40,581 bases of DNA. It comes from a virus. The position numbers were made by a program, and so were the translations under genes. The notes beneath the pieces were generated by a model that was not told the origin of the DNA, did not search any database, and was given only the letters and a program-made list of their open reading frames with translations. Where the stretch lies: positions 1 to 40,581 of IMG/VR virus record IMGVR_UViG_3300027749_000214; one strand, given 5' to 3'. This document shows positions 1 through 9,001 of the stretch, piece by piece (the first letter of the stretch is position 1; every line of letters starts with the position of its first letter).

Positions 1-162
1 GATTGCCTTTCAGAGTCGCGAAACCCGCACCGGGGGTCAAACGCCCCCCCCGCTCATCGAGGTTCGAATGCCATTTCCGTCCGATGCGCCTATTTTGACG
101 GGCGCCCTGATGCAGCCTGCCATGCCTTGAGGGCGACGGACGAACATTCGAGGAAATCACAA
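1..162. other. Non-coding left end, likely packaging (cos/pac) region
   Basis: No convincing gene lies here. Together with 40422-40581 it forms a stretch of about 320 bases between the HNH nuclease gene and the small terminase gene when the sequence is closed into a circle. In HK97-like phages this is where the cos site lies. The DNA holds C-runs and the palindrome GGGCGCCC at 99-106. A GAGGAA ribosome site at 150-155 serves the terminase start at 163. The exact cut site cannot be read from sequence alone. Confidence 0.5.
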
Positions 163-648
163 ATGGTGTCCGGACGAAAACCGAAGCCGTCGCATTTGAA
201 GCTAGTCACCGGGAACCCTGGGAGGCGGCCAATCCTGCCCGGCGAGGCAAAGCCATCGCTCGCACTGCCAACGCCTCCGCCACACCTTGACGACACAGCG
301 AAGGTCGAATGGGGACGCATCTCGGAGGAGCTTTACAAGATCGGCATGTTATCCGGTATCGATCGGGCGGCCCTCGCTGCCTACTGCCAGTCATACGCGC
401 GATGGGTAAAGGCTGAGACCGCAATATCGAAAATGGCCGAGCGCGATCAACTCACTGGCGGCCTGATGATCAAGACCACAAATGGGAACGCAATCCAGAA
501 CCCGCTGGTGGGCACGGCCAACAAGGCAGCCGCCGACATGGTGCGCTACGCCGCAGAATTTGGAATGACGCCCAGTGCTCGCAGCCGGATCACCGCGGCG
601 CCGCCGGGCGACCAAGAAGCAGACCCGACCGCCAAATACTTCGCCTGA
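163..648 (+). CDS. terS: Small terminase subunit, P27 family
   Basis: 161 aa. Small terminase subunits bind the packaging site and hand the DNA to the large subunit motor. The N-terminus (GRKPKPSHLKLVTGNPGRRP) is the typical basic opening of P27-family small terminases, followed by the helical core ending in NPLVGTANKAAADMVRYAAE. I prefer ATG 163 over the upstream in-frame TTG 127 because GAGGAA sits at 150-155, well spaced for 163. The 3' end overlaps the large terminase gene by 74 bases. Being the first late gene next to HNH is the standard HK97-type order. The family call is strong. Confidence 0.9.
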   Translation: MVSGRKPKPSHLKLVTGNPGRRPILPGEAKPSLALPTPPPHLDDTAKVEWGRISEELYKIGMLSGIDRAALAAYCQSYARWVKAETAISKMAERDQLTGGLMIKTTNGNAIQNPLVGTANKAAADMVRYAAEFGMTPSARSRITAAPPGDQEADPTAKYFA

Positions 649-2473
649 CGATCCCGTCACTGCCTGGGCCGCTGAGGTCATCGCTGGTCGCTGCATCGTT
701 GGCCCGCACGTCCGAAACTCCTGCCAGCGTCACCTCGACGACCTGGTGCATGGTGCGGGCCGCGGCCTGACTTGGGACAGAGACGCTGCGATCCACGCCA
801 TCAACTTCTTCCCTGATGTTCTTCGGCTAAATGGTGGCCAATTCGAAGGCCGAAAATTCGAACTCCACCCTTCGCAGGCGTTCCGCATCGGTTCGCTGTT
901 CGGCTGGATGAAGGCTGACGGCACCCGCCGGTTCCGCCGCTTCTACGACGAGGAGGGCAAGGGCAACGGTAAGTCGCCCATGCTCGCCGGGATCGGTCTC
1001 TATTGCCTTCTCGCCGACGGAGAGGCCCGCGCCGAGGTATATGCGGCCGGGTCCAAAAAAGACCAGGCGATGGTTTTATTCCGTGACGCGGTGGCGATGG
1101 TCGACCAGTCGCCGGCACTGGCCGCACGGCTCACCAAGTCGGGCGGCAATCCGGTGTGGAACCTGGCAGATCTCCGAACTGGCAGTTTCTTCCGGCCGAT
1201 CTCGTCCGACGAAGGCCAATCCGGCCCGCGACCGAGTTGTGCGCTGTGCGACGAGGTGCATGAGCATCGTGACGCGCGGACGGTTGAACTGCTGGAGCGC
1301 GGCTTCAAATGGCGCCGCCAGCCATTGCTGGTGATGGCCACCAACAGCGGCTCCGACCGCAACTCGATCTGCTGGCAGGAACACGAGCATGCCGTTCGCG
1401 TCGCTGCCGGCACCAAGACGCCGGATGCAGAATTCGCCTATGTCGGCGAGATAATCGACGACGAGACGTTTTCGTTCGTCTGCGCCCTCGATGCTCACGA
1501 CGATCCGCTGACCGATCCGACGTGCTGGATCAAGGCGAACCCTCTGCTCGGCGTGACGGTGAAGGAACACTACCTCGCCAGTGTGGTGCGCCAGGCGACG
1601 GCGATCCCCGGCAAGCTCAACGGCATCCTGCGGCTTCACTTCTGCCAATGGACGGACGCCGAGGAGAGTTGGATGGGTCGCGCGGCGCTGGAGGCGGTGC
1701 TCGCTGATTTCGATCCGCTGGACATGTCCGGCGATGATGCGTTCTGCGGCCTTGATCTATCGGGCAGCCAGGATTTGACGGCGCTCGCTGTGGTGCAGCC
1801 GACCGGCATGGTTGATGTCGTCCGTGACGATGGCACGATTGCCAGGCTGCCGACCTTCGACGCCTGGGTGGAAGCCTGGACGCCTCGGGACACGATGACC
1901 GAGCGGGCGTTGCGCGACCAGCAACCTTACGACGTCTGGGCCGAGCAGGGCCACCTGCGGGCCGAGGCGGGCAAGACGATCCGGCTCGATTTTGTCGCCG
2001 CCCGCATTGGTGAGATCGCTTCAGAGTATCGGGTCCGGGCGCTGGCCTATGACCGATACAGCTACCGCAAGCTGGAGGATGAACTCGACGCCCAGGGCCT
2101 GACCCTGCCGCAGATCGAGCACCCTCAGGGCGGCCGGCGACGGGCGAAGGTCACCGACGAGCAGCTGCTGGACGCGAAGCGCTCGGGCAAGCCGCCGGTT
2201 GATGGCCTGTGGATGCCGGGCTCTCTGGCGATGCTCGAAAATCTGATCCTTGAGAGGCGGATACGCATCCGCCGAAACCCGGTGCTCATTTCCGCGATCA
2301 TGTCGGCGGCGATTGAGCGCGACCCATTCGACAACCGCTGGTTCAGCAAGCGCCGGGCGGTGAACAGAATTGACGCCCTTGTGGCGCTGGCAATGGCAGT
2401 AGGAGCGGCAACCATGAACGGTTCGATTGAGTCCCGCTCGATCTATGACACCCGTGGTCTGCTGGTATTCTGA
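575..2473 (+). CDS. terL: Large terminase subunit
   Basis: 632 aa, full length for the HK97/P27-associated family (Terminase_1). It is the ATP-driven packaging motor plus the headful/cos nuclease. Visible motifs: Walker A-like EGKGNGKS at about 127-134, Walker B-like CALCDEVHE at about 222-230, the coupling motif ATNSGS at about 255-260, and the start of the RNase H-like nuclease GLDLSGSQD at about 392-400 with an acidic residue at 394. Start is GTG 575, inside the small terminase gene; the conserved DPVTAWAAEVIAG stretch begins near residue 26, so a start much further downstream would cut the family N-terminus. It ends TGATG into the portal gene, suggesting coupled translation. Confidence 0.95.
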   Translation: MLAAGSPRRRRATKKQTRPPNTSPDDPVTAWAAEVIAGRCIVGPHVRNSCQRHLDDLVHGAGRGLTWDRDAAIHAINFFPDVLRLNGGQFEGRKFELHPSQAFRIGSLFGWMKADGTRRFRRFYDEEGKGNGKSPMLAGIGLYCLLADGEARAEVYAAGSKKDQAMVLFRDAVAMVDQSPALAARLTKSGGNPVWNLADLRTGSFFRPISSDEGQSGPRPSCALCDEVHEHRDARTVELLERGFKWRRQPLLVMATNSGSDRNSICWQEHEHAVRVAAGTKTPDAEFAYVGEIIDDETFSFVCALDAHDDPLTDPTCWIKANPLLGVTVKEHYLASVVRQATAIPGKLNGILRLHFCQWTDAEESWMGRAALEAVLADFDPLDMSGDDAFCGLDLSGSQDLTALAVVQPTGMVDVVRDDGTIARLPTFDAWVEAWTPRDTMTERALRDQQPYDVWAEQGHLRAEAGKTIRLDFVAARIGEIASEYRVRALAYDRYSYRKLEDELDAQGLTLPQIEHPQGGRRRAKVTDEQLLDAKRSGKPPVDGLWMPGSLAMLENLILERRIRIRRNPVLISAIMSAAIERDPFDNRWFSKRRAVNRIDALVALAMAVGAATMNGSIESRSIYDTRGLLVF

Positions 2474-3780
2474 TGAGTTTTTTCTCTCGTCTGTTTAAGC
2501 CAGCAGAGCAACGCTCGGCCTCGCCGGTGTCGCCTGGTGGCATGTTCGGCGGGATCGGATCGGTGCCGAGCGCCTCCGGGATGCCGGTGTCGCAGTCGAC
2601 CTCGATGACGGTTTCAGCCGTCTATGCCTCGGTTCGCATCCTCTCGTCTGACGTCGCGCGCTGCCGGCCATCGTTGTTCCGCAGCCTGGAAGATGGTTCG
2701 CGGGCCCACATTCGGCCGAAGGATCATCCGGTCGCGCGCCTGCTGAAGACGCCGAACCGGGCACAGACCTGGCACGAATTCACCCGCGACCTGGTCGCCG
2801 CCTATATGCTGCGCGGAAATGGCTATGCAGCCGTCCTGCGGAACAGTCAGGGCGATCCGACCGAGATGGTCTTGATCAACCCGGACGCCGTCAGCGTCCT
2901 GGAGGCGGTTGATGGGTCGGTATTTTATCAAGTGTCCCGGATGGGTTTGTTCCAGTTCGCGGCGCTGCAATCCTTTCCGCTGGCGATCCCGGCCGAGGAC
3001 GTGCTCCACCTCCGCGGCCTATCGTTCAACACGCTGGTCGGTGCTTCCACAATCGGCCTGGCGCGTGATGCGATCGGCCTGGCCATCGGTCAGTCTCAGC
3101 AGCAGAGTCGCTGGGTCGGAAACGGCGCCCGGCCATCTGTGGTGCTGGAGACTGACCAGAGCCTGAACGAGCAGTCCGCCGCCCGCCTCAAGCAGGGATG
3201 GGAGCAGTTTTCGGCCGGTATTCAGAACGTCGGCCGGACTGCGGTGCTGGAGCATGGGGTGAAGGCGAAGGCGCTGTCACTGACCTCGGTGGACCTGCAA
3301 TTCATCGAGCAGGTGAACCTGACGGTGCAGGACATCGCCCGGTTCTTTGGTGTGCCGACGCGCAAGCTGATGCAGCCTGACACCACGCGCGGCTCGACTG
3401 TGATCCAGGAGGAGCAGGCTTACGTGAACAGCACCGTCAGCCCATTGCTGGACATGCTGGAGCAGAAATTCGAGCGGGCATTCGGACTCGAAGATGAGGG
3501 TCTTGAACTGGACCTTAATGAAGACGCTCTCCTCCGAGCCGACCCGCTCACCCGCTACAACCTGGGCCGGATCGGCAAGCTGTCCGGCTTGATCTCCACG
3601 AACGAGTGGCGCCGTGCCGAGCGACTGCCGGCGGTCCCCGGCGGCGATACGATTATGCAGCCGGTGAACATGGCTGCAATCGGCAGCGACATGAGTGGCC
3701 AGGCGCCGGACGGTGCCGGTCATCCGAAAGATGGCCATCCCCCAGAGCCTGGCGTTCCGACGTCGGCCCCAGACGCTTAG
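2473..3780 (+). CDS. Portal protein, HK97 type
   Basis: 435 aa, the usual length of HK97-family portals (Phage_portal). Twelve copies would form the ring at one capsid vertex through which DNA passes and to which the tail joins. Typical stretches are AVYASVRILSSDVARCR near residue 50, the DPTEMVLINPDAV and DVLHLRG segments, and the C-terminal half with DIARFFGVPTRKL and GRIGKLSGLISTNEWRRAE. The ATG overlaps the last base of the terminase stop. The tail after about residue 400 is proline/glycine-rich and probably disordered. Confidence 0.93.
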   Translation: MSFFSRLFKPAEQRSASPVSPGGMFGGIGSVPSASGMPVSQSTSMTVSAVYASVRILSSDVARCRPSLFRSLEDGSRAHIRPKDHPVARLLKTPNRAQTWHEFTRDLVAAYMLRGNGYAAVLRNSQGDPTEMVLINPDAVSVLEAVDGSVFYQVSRMGLFQFAALQSFPLAIPAEDVLHLRGLSFNTLVGASTIGLARDAIGLAIGQSQQQSRWVGNGARPSVVLETDQSLNEQSAARLKQGWEQFSAGIQNVGRTAVLEHGVKAKALSLTSVDLQFIEQVNLTVQDIARFFGVPTRKLMQPDTTRGSTVIQEEQAYVNSTVSPLLDMLEQKFERAFGLEDEGLELDLNEDALLRADPLTRYNLGRIGKLSGLISTNEWRRAERLPAVPGGDTIMQPVNMAAIGSDMSGQAPDGAGHPKDGHPPEPGVPTSAPDA

Positions 3781-3789
3781 GAGCATGAC

Positions 3790-4068
3790 ATGGCGATCAA
3801 CGCGAAAAACGTCTCGCACGGATTGGTCGGCGCCACTCCGATCCTGGTGAACATGGCCCGGATCGAGAGCAGCGCTTCGGTCAAGGTCGTGCTCTCGTCC
3901 TCTTACGCCCGCGCAACTTCGACCGGCACGCCGTCCGCGCCCTCGATGACGGGATGTGCTTCAGCCGGGCTCGACTATCCCCGAACAATCGCCAGCGGCG
4001 TGACCTTGTCTCTGCACAAGCATGAGGCCGATGCGCTCGTGGCTGCGGGCGCGGCGAGCTACGCCTGA
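3790..4068 (+). CDS. Small conserved-looking protein between portal and protease
   Basis: 92 aa; not a family I can name. It has a clear AGGAG ribosome site (3780-3784) ahead of ATG 3790 and its stop overlaps the protease ATG at 4068 by one base, so it belongs to the head operon. The sequence is rich in Ser, Ala and Val with no membrane segment. Its position suggests a minor head component or assembly factor, but that is only inference from context. Confidence 0.75.
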   Translation: MAINAKNVSHGLVGATPILVNMARIESSASVKVVLSSSYARATSTGTPSAPSMTGCASAGLDYPRTIASGVTLSLHKHEADALVAAGAASYA

Positions 4069-4793
4069 TGGCGATCATCCGAAAGCTCGTTCCCAGTCAC
4101 GTCAGCCTGCTCGACGAAGACGAGATCGAGGCCGTGATCATGACAGGCGACATCGCGCGCGACGGTCACATCCTCGTTCCCGGCGGTGTCGATCTGGCCA
4201 ACTACCTCCGGAACCCCGTCGTCTTGTGGCAGCACAACCCGGACGAGCCGGTCGGCAACGCAGAGGCCATCCGCATCGAGGGCGACCAGATCATCGCTCG
4301 GGTCCGGTTCGCTCCCCTCGGTATCTCAGAAGTAGCCGATCGCACGCGCGGCCTGGTCAAGAGCGGCGTTATCCAGGCGGTGAGCGTCGGGTTTGAGCCG
4401 CTGGACGGTGAGCCGCTTGATCCGACAAAGCCTCGCGGTGGCCAGCGGTTTACCCGATGGGACCTGCTCGAATTCTCGTTCGTCAGCGTGCCGGCCGACA
4501 CCGGCGCCGTAGTGACCGCGCGATCTGTTGAACCCCAGGAGCCTGACATGTCACGACCCAGCAAGCGCGCCGGCAAGACGATCTCGTCCGTCACCCGCGA
4601 TGTGCTCGACACTGCCCACAACAAGATCGACGAGGCGCGCTGCATGATCCGCGATCTGCTCGACGACACCGACACAACCGAATTCCAGACGACTGATGGC
4701 GAGGGCGAAAGCGACGGAACGGCCAATGGCCGCTCGCTCTCCCTCGAACATCGTCGCCGCCGCGCCGTGGCTCTGAGCCTCGCCGCCGCCTGA
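4068..4793 (+). CDS. Prohead maturation protease, HK97 (S78/U35) family
   Basis: 241 aa. It would cleave the N-terminal delta domain of the capsid protein during head maturation. Family hallmarks: GDIARDGHILVPGG, VVLWQHNPDEPVG (likely catalytic His in LWQHN), SGVIQAVSVGFEP (likely catalytic Ser) and LLEFSFVSVPAD. The protease fold ends near residue 150; the remaining about 80 residues, beginning MSRPSKRAG, are charged and less conserved. That tail has its own AGGAG site and ATG at 4548. It sits between portal and capsid genes, the standard place. Confidence 0.92.
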   Translation: MAIIRKLVPSHVSLLDEDEIEAVIMTGDIARDGHILVPGGVDLANYLRNPVVLWQHNPDEPVGNAEAIRIEGDQIIARVRFAPLGISEVADRTRGLVKSGVIQAVSVGFEPLDGEPLDPTKPRGGQRFTRWDLLEFSFVSVPADTGAVVTARSVEPQEPDMSRPSKRAGKTISSVTRDVLDTAHNKIDEARCMIRDLLDDTDTTEFQTTDGEGESDGTANGRSLSLEHRRRRAVALSLAAA

Positions 4794-4887
4794 CCCCATC
4801 CCGGCATAAGCCGGGCGCCCCATACGCGGCTTGGGCAACCGCTTGCAGCGCCGGACGGCGCCGCTTTCCCTCGATGGAGCCCTTTTC

Positions 4888-6261
4888 ATGCACTTCAAGA
4901 TTGCGGACCTCCGCAAGCAGCGTTCTGCTGCCTTCGATGCGTTCAACTTGTTGGCGCAAAAAGAGAATCTCACTGAACCCGAACTGGTCGATTTCACCGG
5001 CAAGGAAGCGACTGTCCGGTCGCTCGACGACCAGATCACTCGCGCCAAAGCCGCGCAGGAGCTCGCCGCCAGCACCGCTCAGCCTGTGGCCGGTCAGCCC
5101 ACGGTTTCGGCCTCGGTCGAAAAAGACCACTACGTCCGCGAGAAGTCCCTCGTCCTCGGCGGCGTCGTCAAGATGCTCGGCGCTGGCGGTGGCAGCATCT
5201 ACAACGCTCGCACCGCGGCGCACGAGGCCTATGGCGAGTCTCACCCGGTCACGCGCGCTCTGGCTGCCACGACCGGCACCAGCGGCGGCTTTGCGGTCCC
5301 AGAGGACTACATGGCCGAGATCATCCCGCTCCTGCGCGCTGCCGCTGTGGTGCGTTCGGCTGGTCCTCGCGTGATCCCGATGCCGCGCGGCACGATGCGT
5401 CTGCCCGGTCAGTCGTCCGCGGCGAGCGCCACCTACGGGTCGGAAATCCAGAAAATCCCGACCTCGCAGCAGGGTTTCAACCAGATCGTGGCCAGCTACA
5501 AGAAGCTGACGGCCCTGGTTCCGGTGTCCAACGACATGATGCGGTACGCTGATCCGGCCATCGACGCATTCGTGCGCGATGACCTGGTCAAGATCGTGGC
5601 GCTGCGTGAAGACATCGCGTTCCTGACCGGCGATGGCACGCAGGACACTCCCAAGGGGTTCCTGGGCTTCGCCAATGACTATGTCCGCGCGACGGCCGGC
5701 ACCATCGGCAACTGGTCGACCTCCGGCAACTCCGTCTACGCGGTCGGCGGCACGTTCATCACCAGCAACATGGTCTACACGCTGGCGACCGTGGCGAACG
5801 AACTCGGCGGCGCGATCAACCGCCTCGATGTCGCGCTCGTGCCCGACAATCGGCGCGTCTGGTTTATGCATCCCCGGACCTTTAACTATCTGAACAACGT
5901 GCAGAACAGCCTGGCGATTTACGTGTTCCGCGACGAACTGAGCCGCGGGACCCTGCTGGGCTACCCGTTCAAGAAAACGGCGCAGCTGCCGATCAACATC
6001 TATGACTCGTCGAGCACCAACCAGGATCTGAGCTTCGTTTTCCTCGCCGAGATGACTGAGGCGATGGTGCTCGACTCCATGCAGCTTGAGTTGGCGGTCT
6101 CGAAAGAGGGGACCTACATCGACGGCGGCGGCAACACGATCTCGGTGTTCCAGAACGACCAGACGCTGATCCGCGCGATTGCCGAGCACGACTTCCAGCT
6201 GCGTCATGCGGCTGCGGTCGCGGTGATCCAGAACGTCCGCTGGGCCCCCGCGATCAGCTGA
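4888..6261 (+). CDS. Major capsid protein, HK97 fold
   Basis: 457 aa from ATG 4888, chosen over the in-frame ATG-less extension to 4831 because GGAG lies at 4875-4878 and the product then starts with a typical delta-domain helix (MHFKIADLRKQRSAAFDAFN). Residues 1 to about 110 form the coiled-coil delta/scaffolding region that the protease gene at 4068 would remove. The mature HK97-like shell domain follows: GGFAVPEDYMAEIIPLLRA, the E-loop and P-domain, and near the C-terminus the A-loop-like YIDGGGNTISVFQNDQTLIR. Built as hexamers and pentamers of the icosahedral head. Confidence 0.93.
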   Translation: MHFKIADLRKQRSAAFDAFNLLAQKENLTEPELVDFTGKEATVRSLDDQITRAKAAQELAASTAQPVAGQPTVSASVEKDHYVREKSLVLGGVVKMLGAGGGSIYNARTAAHEAYGESHPVTRALAATTGTSGGFAVPEDYMAEIIPLLRAAAVVRSAGPRVIPMPRGTMRLPGQSSAASATYGSEIQKIPTSQQGFNQIVASYKKLTALVPVSNDMMRYADPAIDAFVRDDLVKIVALREDIAFLTGDGTQDTPKGFLGFANDYVRATAGTIGNWSTSGNSVYAVGGTFITSNMVYTLATVANELGGAINRLDVALVPDNRRVWFMHPRTFNYLNNVQNSLAIYVFRDELSRGTLLGYPFKKTAQLPINIYDSSSTNQDLSFVFLAEMTEAMVLDSMQLELAVSKEGTYIDGGGNTISVFQNDQTLIRAIAEHDFQLRHAAAVAVIQNVRWAPAIS

Positions 6262-6339
6262 TCCGCGTCCGCCTGACCCGTCAGCCGGTCACGGTAATCC
6301 GTGGCCGGCGCTCACCTTCCGCACAAGGAAAAATCTCCC

Positions 6340-6783
6340 GTGGAAATGGTTACCCAGTTCAATATTGGCGGCATTGTGTTCGCCCTGTCGGGCGTTCGTC
6401 CGCAGAGCGCGTCTGCCGGCGCCATCAACGGCGCGACGATCGACCGCATGGCGCACGAGATGCCGCTGTCCTGCGTTGTTCATCAGAACGTCGGCGCCCT
6501 CGGCGGCGCCCCGACGACCACCAGCGTCATCACTAAGGTCCAGGACAGCGCCGACGGCAGCACTTTTGCCGACTACGCCCCGCTCTCCGCCCTCTCGGTG
6601 GTCCAGGCGACGACCGCACTGACAGCGACGAACACGGACAACTCCGTCAACGTCAATCTGTCCTCGGCGCGTCGCTACATCCGCGCCGTCACGACTGTAG
6701 CATTCACCGGCGGCACTTCGCCGACCGCTCTGGTGTCCGCAATCGTCATGCTCTCCGGCGAAACCCTCGACCCGGCTGTCTGA
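6340..6783 (+). CDS. Putative head decoration-like protein
   Basis: 147 aa from GTG 6340 (AAGGAA at 6325-6330, nine bases away); ATG 6346 is the alternative and GTG 6301 gives a longer, less likely N-terminus. The protein is a beta-rich, Ser/Thr/Ala-rich sequence with stretches QDSADGSTFADYAPLSAL and ARRYIRAVTTVAFTGGTSP. Similar small beta proteins sit next to capsid genes in alphaproteobacterial phages, from memory. A decoration or minor head role is inferred from place and composition only. Confidence 0.65.
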   Translation: MEMVTQFNIGGIVFALSGVRPQSASAGAINGATIDRMAHEMPLSCVVHQNVGALGGAPTTTSVITKVQDSADGSTFADYAPLSALSVVQATTALTATNTDNSVNVNLSSARRYIRAVTTVAFTGGTSPTALVSAIVMLSGETLDPAV

Positions 6784-6965
6784 TGAAGCTGGTTGACCTG
6801 ACGCGGGACATCCGGCCGTGGCGTGCTGGCGACAGCGCGGCGTTGCCGGACGACATCGCTGATCGTCTGGTCGGCGCGGGCGAGGCAAAGAACCCTCGCC
6901 CGTGGCCTCCGACTGCTACTGCACCTGCCTCCGTGGTGAGCCGTGTCCTTCGCCGCAAATCCTAA
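6783..6965 (+). CDS. Small head-region protein of unknown function
   Basis: 60 aa. The ATG at 6783 overlaps the stop of the previous gene (TGATG), which supports it as a real coupled gene. It is a basic, Pro-rich protein with an RDIRPWRAGDSAALPDDIADRL segment followed by an arginine-rich end (VSRVLRRKS). I cannot assign a function. Confidence 0.65.
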   Translation: MKLVDLTRDIRPWRAGDSAALPDDIADRLVGAGEAKNPRPWPPTATAPASVVSRVLRRKS

Positions 6966-6980
6966 CGACGCGAGGCCCGC

Positions 6981-7862
6981 ATGACCGTCGAAATCCTCTC
7001 GACCACGCTGGTCGCGGCGCCGAGTTATGACCTGACGGACCTCGCCACCGCCAAGAGCGAACTATCGATCGCTATCGGTGAAACGTCGAACGACGCCTTC
7101 ATTGGTCGGGCAATAACGCAGGCATCTTCAGCGGCATCGAATTATTGCAACCGGACATTTTCGCTGGAGACGGTGCAGGACCTGGTCATTCCCGACCGCG
7201 ACCCGTATCCGTTCCAGACGCCTGGTGGCCTGGCGGTCGTGCAACTCAGCCGCTATCCAGTGGTCAGCACATCGGTGGTGGTGGCGACATCGAGCGCCGC
7301 GGCGATCGGTGCCAGCGTCCTGCCATTCGCCTCGACGTCAGGTCTCTCGGTCGGTCAGCCGGTGACTGGCGTGGGTGTTGCTGTCGGATCGGTGATCACC
7401 ATCATCACGGCCAACGTCAGCGTCACCCTCAGCCGCTCGACGACCGCCGCGATCGCCTCCGGCACATCAATCGCGTTCGGCCCGGCGGTGACCCAGACTT
7501 CGGCTGGTGGGGCCGTCACCATTTTGACGGCCGGCGTCGACTATCAGGTCGACAGCAAAAAGGGCTGGCTGATCCGGATCGATGCAGTGACAGGATACCC
7601 GGTCACCTGGTCCGCGCTGCCGACATCCGTGGTCTATCAGGGCGGATACGCCACGATCCCGGCCGACATCGTTGACGCCGTGCTCCGCATTATCACGCAG
7701 CGGGTCGCCGGTCGTGGCCGTGATCCGCTCCTCAAGACCTCGATCCAGCCTGGCCTCGGTGAGCAGAGCTACTGGGTGGGCGGGTCGCCTGGCCAGACTG
7801 GCGTGTTCACCACAGAAATATCGGGCATGCTCGACAGCTATCGCGTGCCGGTGACGGCGTGA
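6981..7862 (+). CDS. Head-tail adaptor, gp6-like, with an inserted beta domain
   Basis: 293 aa, against about 100-200 aa usual for gp6/connector proteins. The N-terminal helical part (TDLATAKSELSIAIGETSNDAFIGRAITQASSAASNYCNR, read in pieces) and the C-terminal part (WSALPTSVVYQGGYATIPADIVDAVLRIITQRV) match the pattern of gp6-type adaptors that sit under the portal. Between them, about residues 98-165, lies a Ser/Thr/Val-rich block with LSVGQPVTGVGV and SVTLSRSTTAA, typical of a beta repeat common in phage fibres. Overlaps the next gene by four bases (GTGA). Confidence 0.8.
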   Translation: MTVEILSTTLVAAPSYDLTDLATAKSELSIAIGETSNDAFIGRAITQASSAASNYCNRTFSLETVQDLVIPDRDPYPFQTPGGLAVVQLSRYPVVSTSVVVATSSAAAIGASVLPFASTSGLSVGQPVTGVGVAVGSVITIITANVSVTLSRSTTAAIASGTSIAFGPAVTQTSAGGAVTILTAGVDYQVDSKKGWLIRIDAVTGYPVTWSALPTSVVYQGGYATIPADIVDAVLRIITQRVAGRGRDPLLKTSIQPGLGEQSYWVGGSPGQTGVFTTEISGMLDSYRVPVTA

Positions 7863-8362
7863 CCGACTTTTTCGCTGTAGATATCGCTGGCGACACTCGA
7901 GCCGTCCTGCGGTTCGATAAGTTTCCAGCGGTGCTGCACGACCGTTTGTTCGCCACGCTGACCAGCCTGGAGAGGCGTTTGGAGGCTGCCGTTCTGGCAG
8001 CGGAGCCCGAGCGGTCGGGAGAACTCAAGAGTCTGACTGGTGGCCGGGTTTATGACCACGGCGACCGCATTGCAGCCGTGGTCGGGGTCAGAACACAATC
8101 TCAGTCGAAAGCGCGCAAGGCTGCCGCCTTAGAATACGGTTCACGAGGCGTGGCAGTCACTCAAAGCGCCCACAAGATGCGCCTCGACCACGTCTGGCTG
8201 CGCGCGCGTATGGGTGCGCCCGTCGACGTCGGAACGTATAGTCGCACGCCGACGCTGCGCGCCATGAACTTCCTGCGCGGTCCGATCAAATCCTTGCAAC
8301 AATCAGCGCTGTCTGAAATGCGCGCAGCCATCGCCTTCGCAGCAGCGGAGAGCGACGCATGA
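7859..8362 (+). CDS. HK97 gp10-like tail completion/head-tail joining protein
   Basis: 167 aa, GTG start overlapping the adaptor stop. The pattern ERSGELKSL, VYDHGDRIAAVVGV, AAALEYGSRG and the closing MNFLRGPIKSL fits the HK97 gp10 family (usually SGRL, EYG and RPFLRPAL-like motifs). These proteins help close the head-tail joint. The next ATG overlaps its stop by four bases. Confidence 0.75.
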   Translation: MTDFFAVDIAGDTRAVLRFDKFPAVLHDRLFATLTSLERRLEAAVLAAEPERSGELKSLTGGRVYDHGDRIAAVVGVRTQSQSKARKAAALEYGSRGVAVTQSAHKMRLDHVWLRARMGAPVDVGTYSRTPTLRAMNFLRGPIKSLQQSALSEMRAAIAFAAAESDA

Positions 8363-8787
8363 GCCGGTCCACGATTGTTGACGCCGTGCTCCAGCTGCTC
8401 AACAGCACCGGCGCATTCAACACCTCCGGGCGGCGCCTGGTGCCCTGGACCGAGGTGAGGAGCCAGCCGGCCGTTTTTGTCCGCCACGTCGGCGACCACT
8501 ACTCCGCGCGTGCGACCGGGATGCCTCCAAAGATCACGATGGAGACGGAAGTCTGGGTCTACAGCCAGTCCGGCAAGGACAGCCAAGTCGCGCCATCGGT
8601 GGCGATGGACGGGCTGCTCGACACGATCGAGGCGCTGCTGAAACCGGCGCCTGGCGTCGTGCAGACCCTCGGCGGCACCGTCACGCACGCATGGATCGAG
8701 GGGAAAATCGAGATCTATCCCGGCGACCTTGATGGTCAGGCGATCGCCGTCATTCCCGTCTCAATTCTCTGTCCTGCACTGAATTAG
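8359..8787 (+). CDS. Putative tail terminator protein
   Basis: 142 aa. It opens with a helix (STIVDAVLQLLNSTGAF), continues with beta strands and ends with a strand PVSILCPALN, the layout of small tail-terminator proteins (lambda gpU/DUF3168-like). It sits between the gp10-like gene and the tail-tube genes, exactly where the terminator is expected. The family call rests on order and length more than on motifs. Confidence 0.6.
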   Translation: MSRSTIVDAVLQLLNSTGAFNTSGRRLVPWTEVRSQPAVFVRHVGDHYSARATGMPPKITMETEVWVYSQSGKDSQVAPSVAMDGLLDTIEALLKPAPGVVQTLGGTVTHAWIEGKIEIYPGDLDGQAIAVIPVSILCPALN

Positions 8788-8796
8788 GAACCCCCC

Positions 8797-9000
8797 ATGT
8801 CCGACACCATTGAAGCGCCCGCTCTCGATGCTCCGCCGCCGCTGCCTAATTCTCGCGCCGACGCCATTGATGCAGTGTTCGTGGCCTGGGTGGTCGAATT
8901 CATCAACGACGGCCCCGTCTCCCGGTCGACTGAGGCCTATAATCTCCTGACCGCCACTGCGCTGCCGATCCTTCGTGCGCGCCTTTTGAGCGAGGCCTGA
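8797..9000 (+). CDS. Small protein between tail terminator and tail tube
   Basis: 67 aa, unknown function. An acidic, Pro-rich N-terminus precedes a helical segment DAIDAVFVAWVVEFIND. Its last codons and stop (AGCGAGGCCTGA) recur in the spacer before the second tail-tube copy at 9751-9762, so the duplication of the tail-tube gene began inside this gene's 3' end. Confidence 0.65.
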   Translation: MSDTIEAPALDAPPPLPNSRADAIDAVFVAWVVEFINDGPVSRSTEAYNLLTATALPILRARLLSEA

Positions 9001-9001
9001 C

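Noticed and set aside
4591-6207. 538-codon open frame on the minus strand opposite the capsid gene
   Set aside because: High GC content makes long antisense frames common. The sequence is Arg/His/Gly-rich without any family signal, and the plus strand holds a clear HK97 capsid protein.
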